From: Temperatibacter marinus
GTDB lineage: Bacteria > Pseudomonadota > Alphaproteobacteria > Sphingomonadales > Kordiimonadaceae
Reading direction: 5' to 3'
DNA: 64,000 bases
NCBI RefSeq assembly: GCF_031598375.1
Contig: NZ_CP123872.1
Location: 930,001-994,000, forward strand
Shown one piece after another: positions 62,523 through 64,000 of this stretch (position 1 is its first letter; every line of letters starts with the position of its first letter). The position numbers were made by a program, and so were the translations under genes. The notes under the pieces are model-generated. The model was not told the DNA's origin. It saw nothing but the letters and a program-made list of their open reading frames with translations, and did no database searches.

Positions 62523-63317
62523 ATGGCAGATCGCATACATGTAGGCATTCTCGGTGCCATGGGCCGCATGGGCCAGGAACTGGTTCAAGCAGTTCTAAAA
62601 ACCAAAGGTCTTGATTTAGCTGCTGGCAGCGAAAGAGAAGACCATCGCATGGTTGGAGGGGCTATACCTGGTACAGATGCCCCCCTTTTTTCAAAAGCGA
62701 AAGACGTTTTCAAAGCCTCCGATGTGGTGATTGATTTTACGAGTCCCGGCAACACTGCCGTTCATGCTGCTCTTGCTGGTGATACGAAAACCGCTTTAAT
62801 CGTTGGGACAACGGGTATTTCTAAAGATGACGATGCCCTTTTGGATGAAGCTGGTAACCTTGCTGTTATTATCCAAGCAGGTAACATGAGTATGGGAGTG
62901 AATCTTTTGACGGCTCTTACAAGACGTGTGGCCAAAGCCCTAGACAATGACTGGGATATAGAAGTTTATGAAGCCCATCACCGCAATAAAGTGGATGCTC
63001 CTTCTGGCACTGCGCTCATGTTAGGGGAGGCGGCGGCTGCAGGCAGAGGCGTAAATCACGATGACGTTTGTGATCGAGGTCGGGATGGCTTGACCGGTGC
63101 CCGAAAGAGGGGCGCTATTGGCTATAGCGCGATGCGCGGGGGCGGCATAGTCGGCGAACATACTGTTGGATTTTACAGCGAAAATGAACGTCTTGAACTG
63201 AGTCACAGAGCAGAAAACCGCGGCTTGTTTGCTTCGGGAGCCATGAAGGCCGCTCTTTGGTCAAAAGGCCAAAAGAATGGTCGATACGACATGCTTGATG
63301 TCCTTGGAATTGTGTAA
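62523..63317 (+). CDS. dapB: 4-hydroxy-tetrahydrodipicolinate reductase
   Basis: A 264-residue enzyme of lysine and diaminopimelate synthesis. It reduces the DapA product with NAD(P)H. The Rossmann motif is GILGAMGRMG (8-17), VGTTGIS is present, and the catalytic segment EAHHRNKVDAPSGTA (150-164) has His152 and Lys156. AGGAGGA lies 7 bases before the ATG at 62523; a TTG 6 bases upstream (62517) is within reach but less likely. The DUF350 gene follows after 16 bases. Confidence 0.96.
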   Translation: MADRIHVGILGAMGRMGQELVQAVLKTKGLDLAAGSEREDHRMVGGAIPGTDAPLFSKAKDVFKASDVVIDFTSPGNTAVHAALAGDTKTALIVGTTGISKDDDALLDEAGNLAVIIQAGNMSMGVNLLTALTRRVAKALDNDWDIEVYEAHHRNKVDAPSGTALMLGEAAAAGRGVNHDDVCDRGRDGLTGARKRGAIGYSAMRGGGIVGEHTVGFYSENERLELSHRAENRGLFASGAMKAALWSKGQKNGRYDMLDVLGIV

Positions 63318-63333
63318 AAAAGCGAAACTAATT

Positions 63334-63750
63334 ATGAACATTCCTGAATTTGATGCCTTTCTAGCTGGGTTTCCAGTCTTTCTCACTCATAGTGCTGTGA
63401 GCCTGTTTATTCTTTTCATCGGCACCCTCATTTATATGAAACTCACGCGTCACGATGAAATGGCTTTAATCCGTGAAGGCAATATTGCTGCGAGCCTCTC
63501 ACTCGGCGCCGCTATCGTTGGCTTAGCACTCCCTCTAGCCTTCTCGCTTGCGGCGTCGGCCAGTCTCTATGATTTAATCATATGGGGTGTTGTAGCCTTG
63601 TTACTTCAAATTGTCGCTTTTCGGGTTATGGATCTCTTTTTAAAAGACTTACCAGAGCGTATCGAAAAGGGGGAAATGGGATCAGCAATATTATTGGTTT
63701 CTGTTAAGCTTGGCACAGCGATGATTAATGCGGCTGCCATCGCTGGATAG
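63334..63750 (+). CDS. DUF350 membrane protein
   Basis: A 138-residue inner-membrane protein with four hydrophobic segments (about 12-30, 45-65, 72-95, 112-135), of the DUF350/YjfL type. The ATG at 63334 (MNIPEFDAFLAGF) avoids the overlap with dapB that an upstream start at 63277 would cause. It is followed by a trypsin-like protease gene after 5 bases. Function unknown. Confidence 0.82.
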   Translation: MNIPEFDAFLAGFPVFLTHSAVSLFILFIGTLIYMKLTRHDEMALIREGNIAASLSLGAAIVGLALPLAFSLAASASLYDLIIWGVVALLLQIVAFRVMDLFLKDLPERIEKGEMGSAILLVSVKLGTAMINAAAIAG

Positions 63751-63755
63751 GTTCA

Positions 63756-64000
63756 ATGAAGAAATTTGAACTTCCTTTTTATTTTATCCTCATCCTCTTT
63801 GTGATCATCAAATATTCAGGGGATTCAAGCGATGAGCCAAGAGAAAGAAGGCCCTCTCTGCCGCCCCCTTCTGTAGGGGAAACTCCCCTGCCTGACCTCT
63901 CAATGCCCAGAAATCGTTTGCAACCAAAAGAAGGATATACAGTCAATATTAAGGGCCGGCAAGGGAACGGCACAGGGACTGGCTTCGCTTATGACGGCAA
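63756..64000 (+). CDS. Exported trypsin-like serine protease, 5' part only
   Basis: 81 codons are visible, then the window ends. It begins MKKFELPFYFILILFVIIKY, an export signal or anchor, followed by a proline-rich, disordered stretch (about 28-50). Residues 66-81 read NIKGRQGNGTGTGFAYDG, the usual entry to a trypsin/S1-like fold where a strand leads into the catalytic His region. The His, Asp and Ser are outside the window, so protease activity cannot be checked. It follows the DUF350 gene by 5 bases, which suggests one operon. Confidence 0.65.
   Translation, partial: MKKFELPFYFILILFVIIKYSGDSSDEPRERRPSLPPPSVGETPLPDLSMPRNRLQPKEGYTVNIKGRQGNGTGTGFAYDG

Overview
The window reads as chromosomal DNA of a Gram-negative, probably marine alphaproteobacterium of moderate to low GC content. 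Pointers are a class I lysyl-tRNA synthetase, an apaG gene directly behind a metZ-type sulfhydrylase, a thioredoxin-TPR protein followed by a Trm112 protein, and four large TonB-dependent receptors. No phage, transposase, plasmid or CRISPR genes were seen. The order cannot be fixed from sequence reading alone.

Region 1 (1-18.1 kb) is a carbohydrate-use locus. It holds xylB and a truncated xylA, four consecutive genes of the flavin-dependent (tryptophan-type) halogenase family, an oligosaccharide-type TonB-dependent receptor, a LacI-family regulator, a GH3 lipoprotein, a secreted GH16 glucanase and a sugar-porter MFS carrier. LacI-type palindromes in three divergent promoter regions tie these genes into one probable regulon for beta-glucan and/or xylo-oligosaccharides. 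The second halogenase-family protein has lost every catalytic motif that the other three keep.

Region 2 (18.1-20.9 kb) has a TonB-dependent siderophore receptor with a Fur-like palindrome next to its start, then a small membrane protein and a Cro/CI-type regulator.

Region 3 (21.1-34.4 kb) is more AT-rich. Apart from one orphan solute-binding-like gene, all ten genes lie on the minus strand: a penicillin G acylase-like Ntn hydrolase, a TonB-dependent receptor, a DUF485/ActP-type symporter pair, a LuxR-family regulator, a metallo-beta-lactamase-fold protein with an altered metal motif, an FAD aromatic hydroxylase, a DUF2783 protein, a VOC protein and an FAH-family hydrolase. I read it as a catabolic island that takes up an N-acylated aromatic compound, splits it and degrades the aromatic part. 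Three promoters in the island share the inverted repeat TGTCCY-N8-AGGACW, a candidate operator for the island's LuxR-type regulator. This is the most coherent possibly undescribed system in the window.

A tRNA-Gly gene (34.9 kb) borders the island. It is flanked by a 5 x 17-bp tandem array and by a partial second copy of its trailer and terminator.

Region 4 (35-64 kb) is mostly housekeeping: a thioredoxin-TPR protein, Trm112, an SDR protein, a three-gene set (ATP-grasp Ddl-like ligase, alpha/beta hydrolase, membrane-anchored Mur ligase), a secreted MBL-fold hydrolase, an amidohydrolase, an OprB-type porin, a chemoreceptor, an ArsC-family reductase, metZ-apaG, trkH, a TerB-like protein, a DinG-type helicase, a GNAT enzyme, lysS, a TetR regulator divergent from a fourth TonB-dependent receptor, dapB, a DUF350 protein and the start of a trypsin-like protease.
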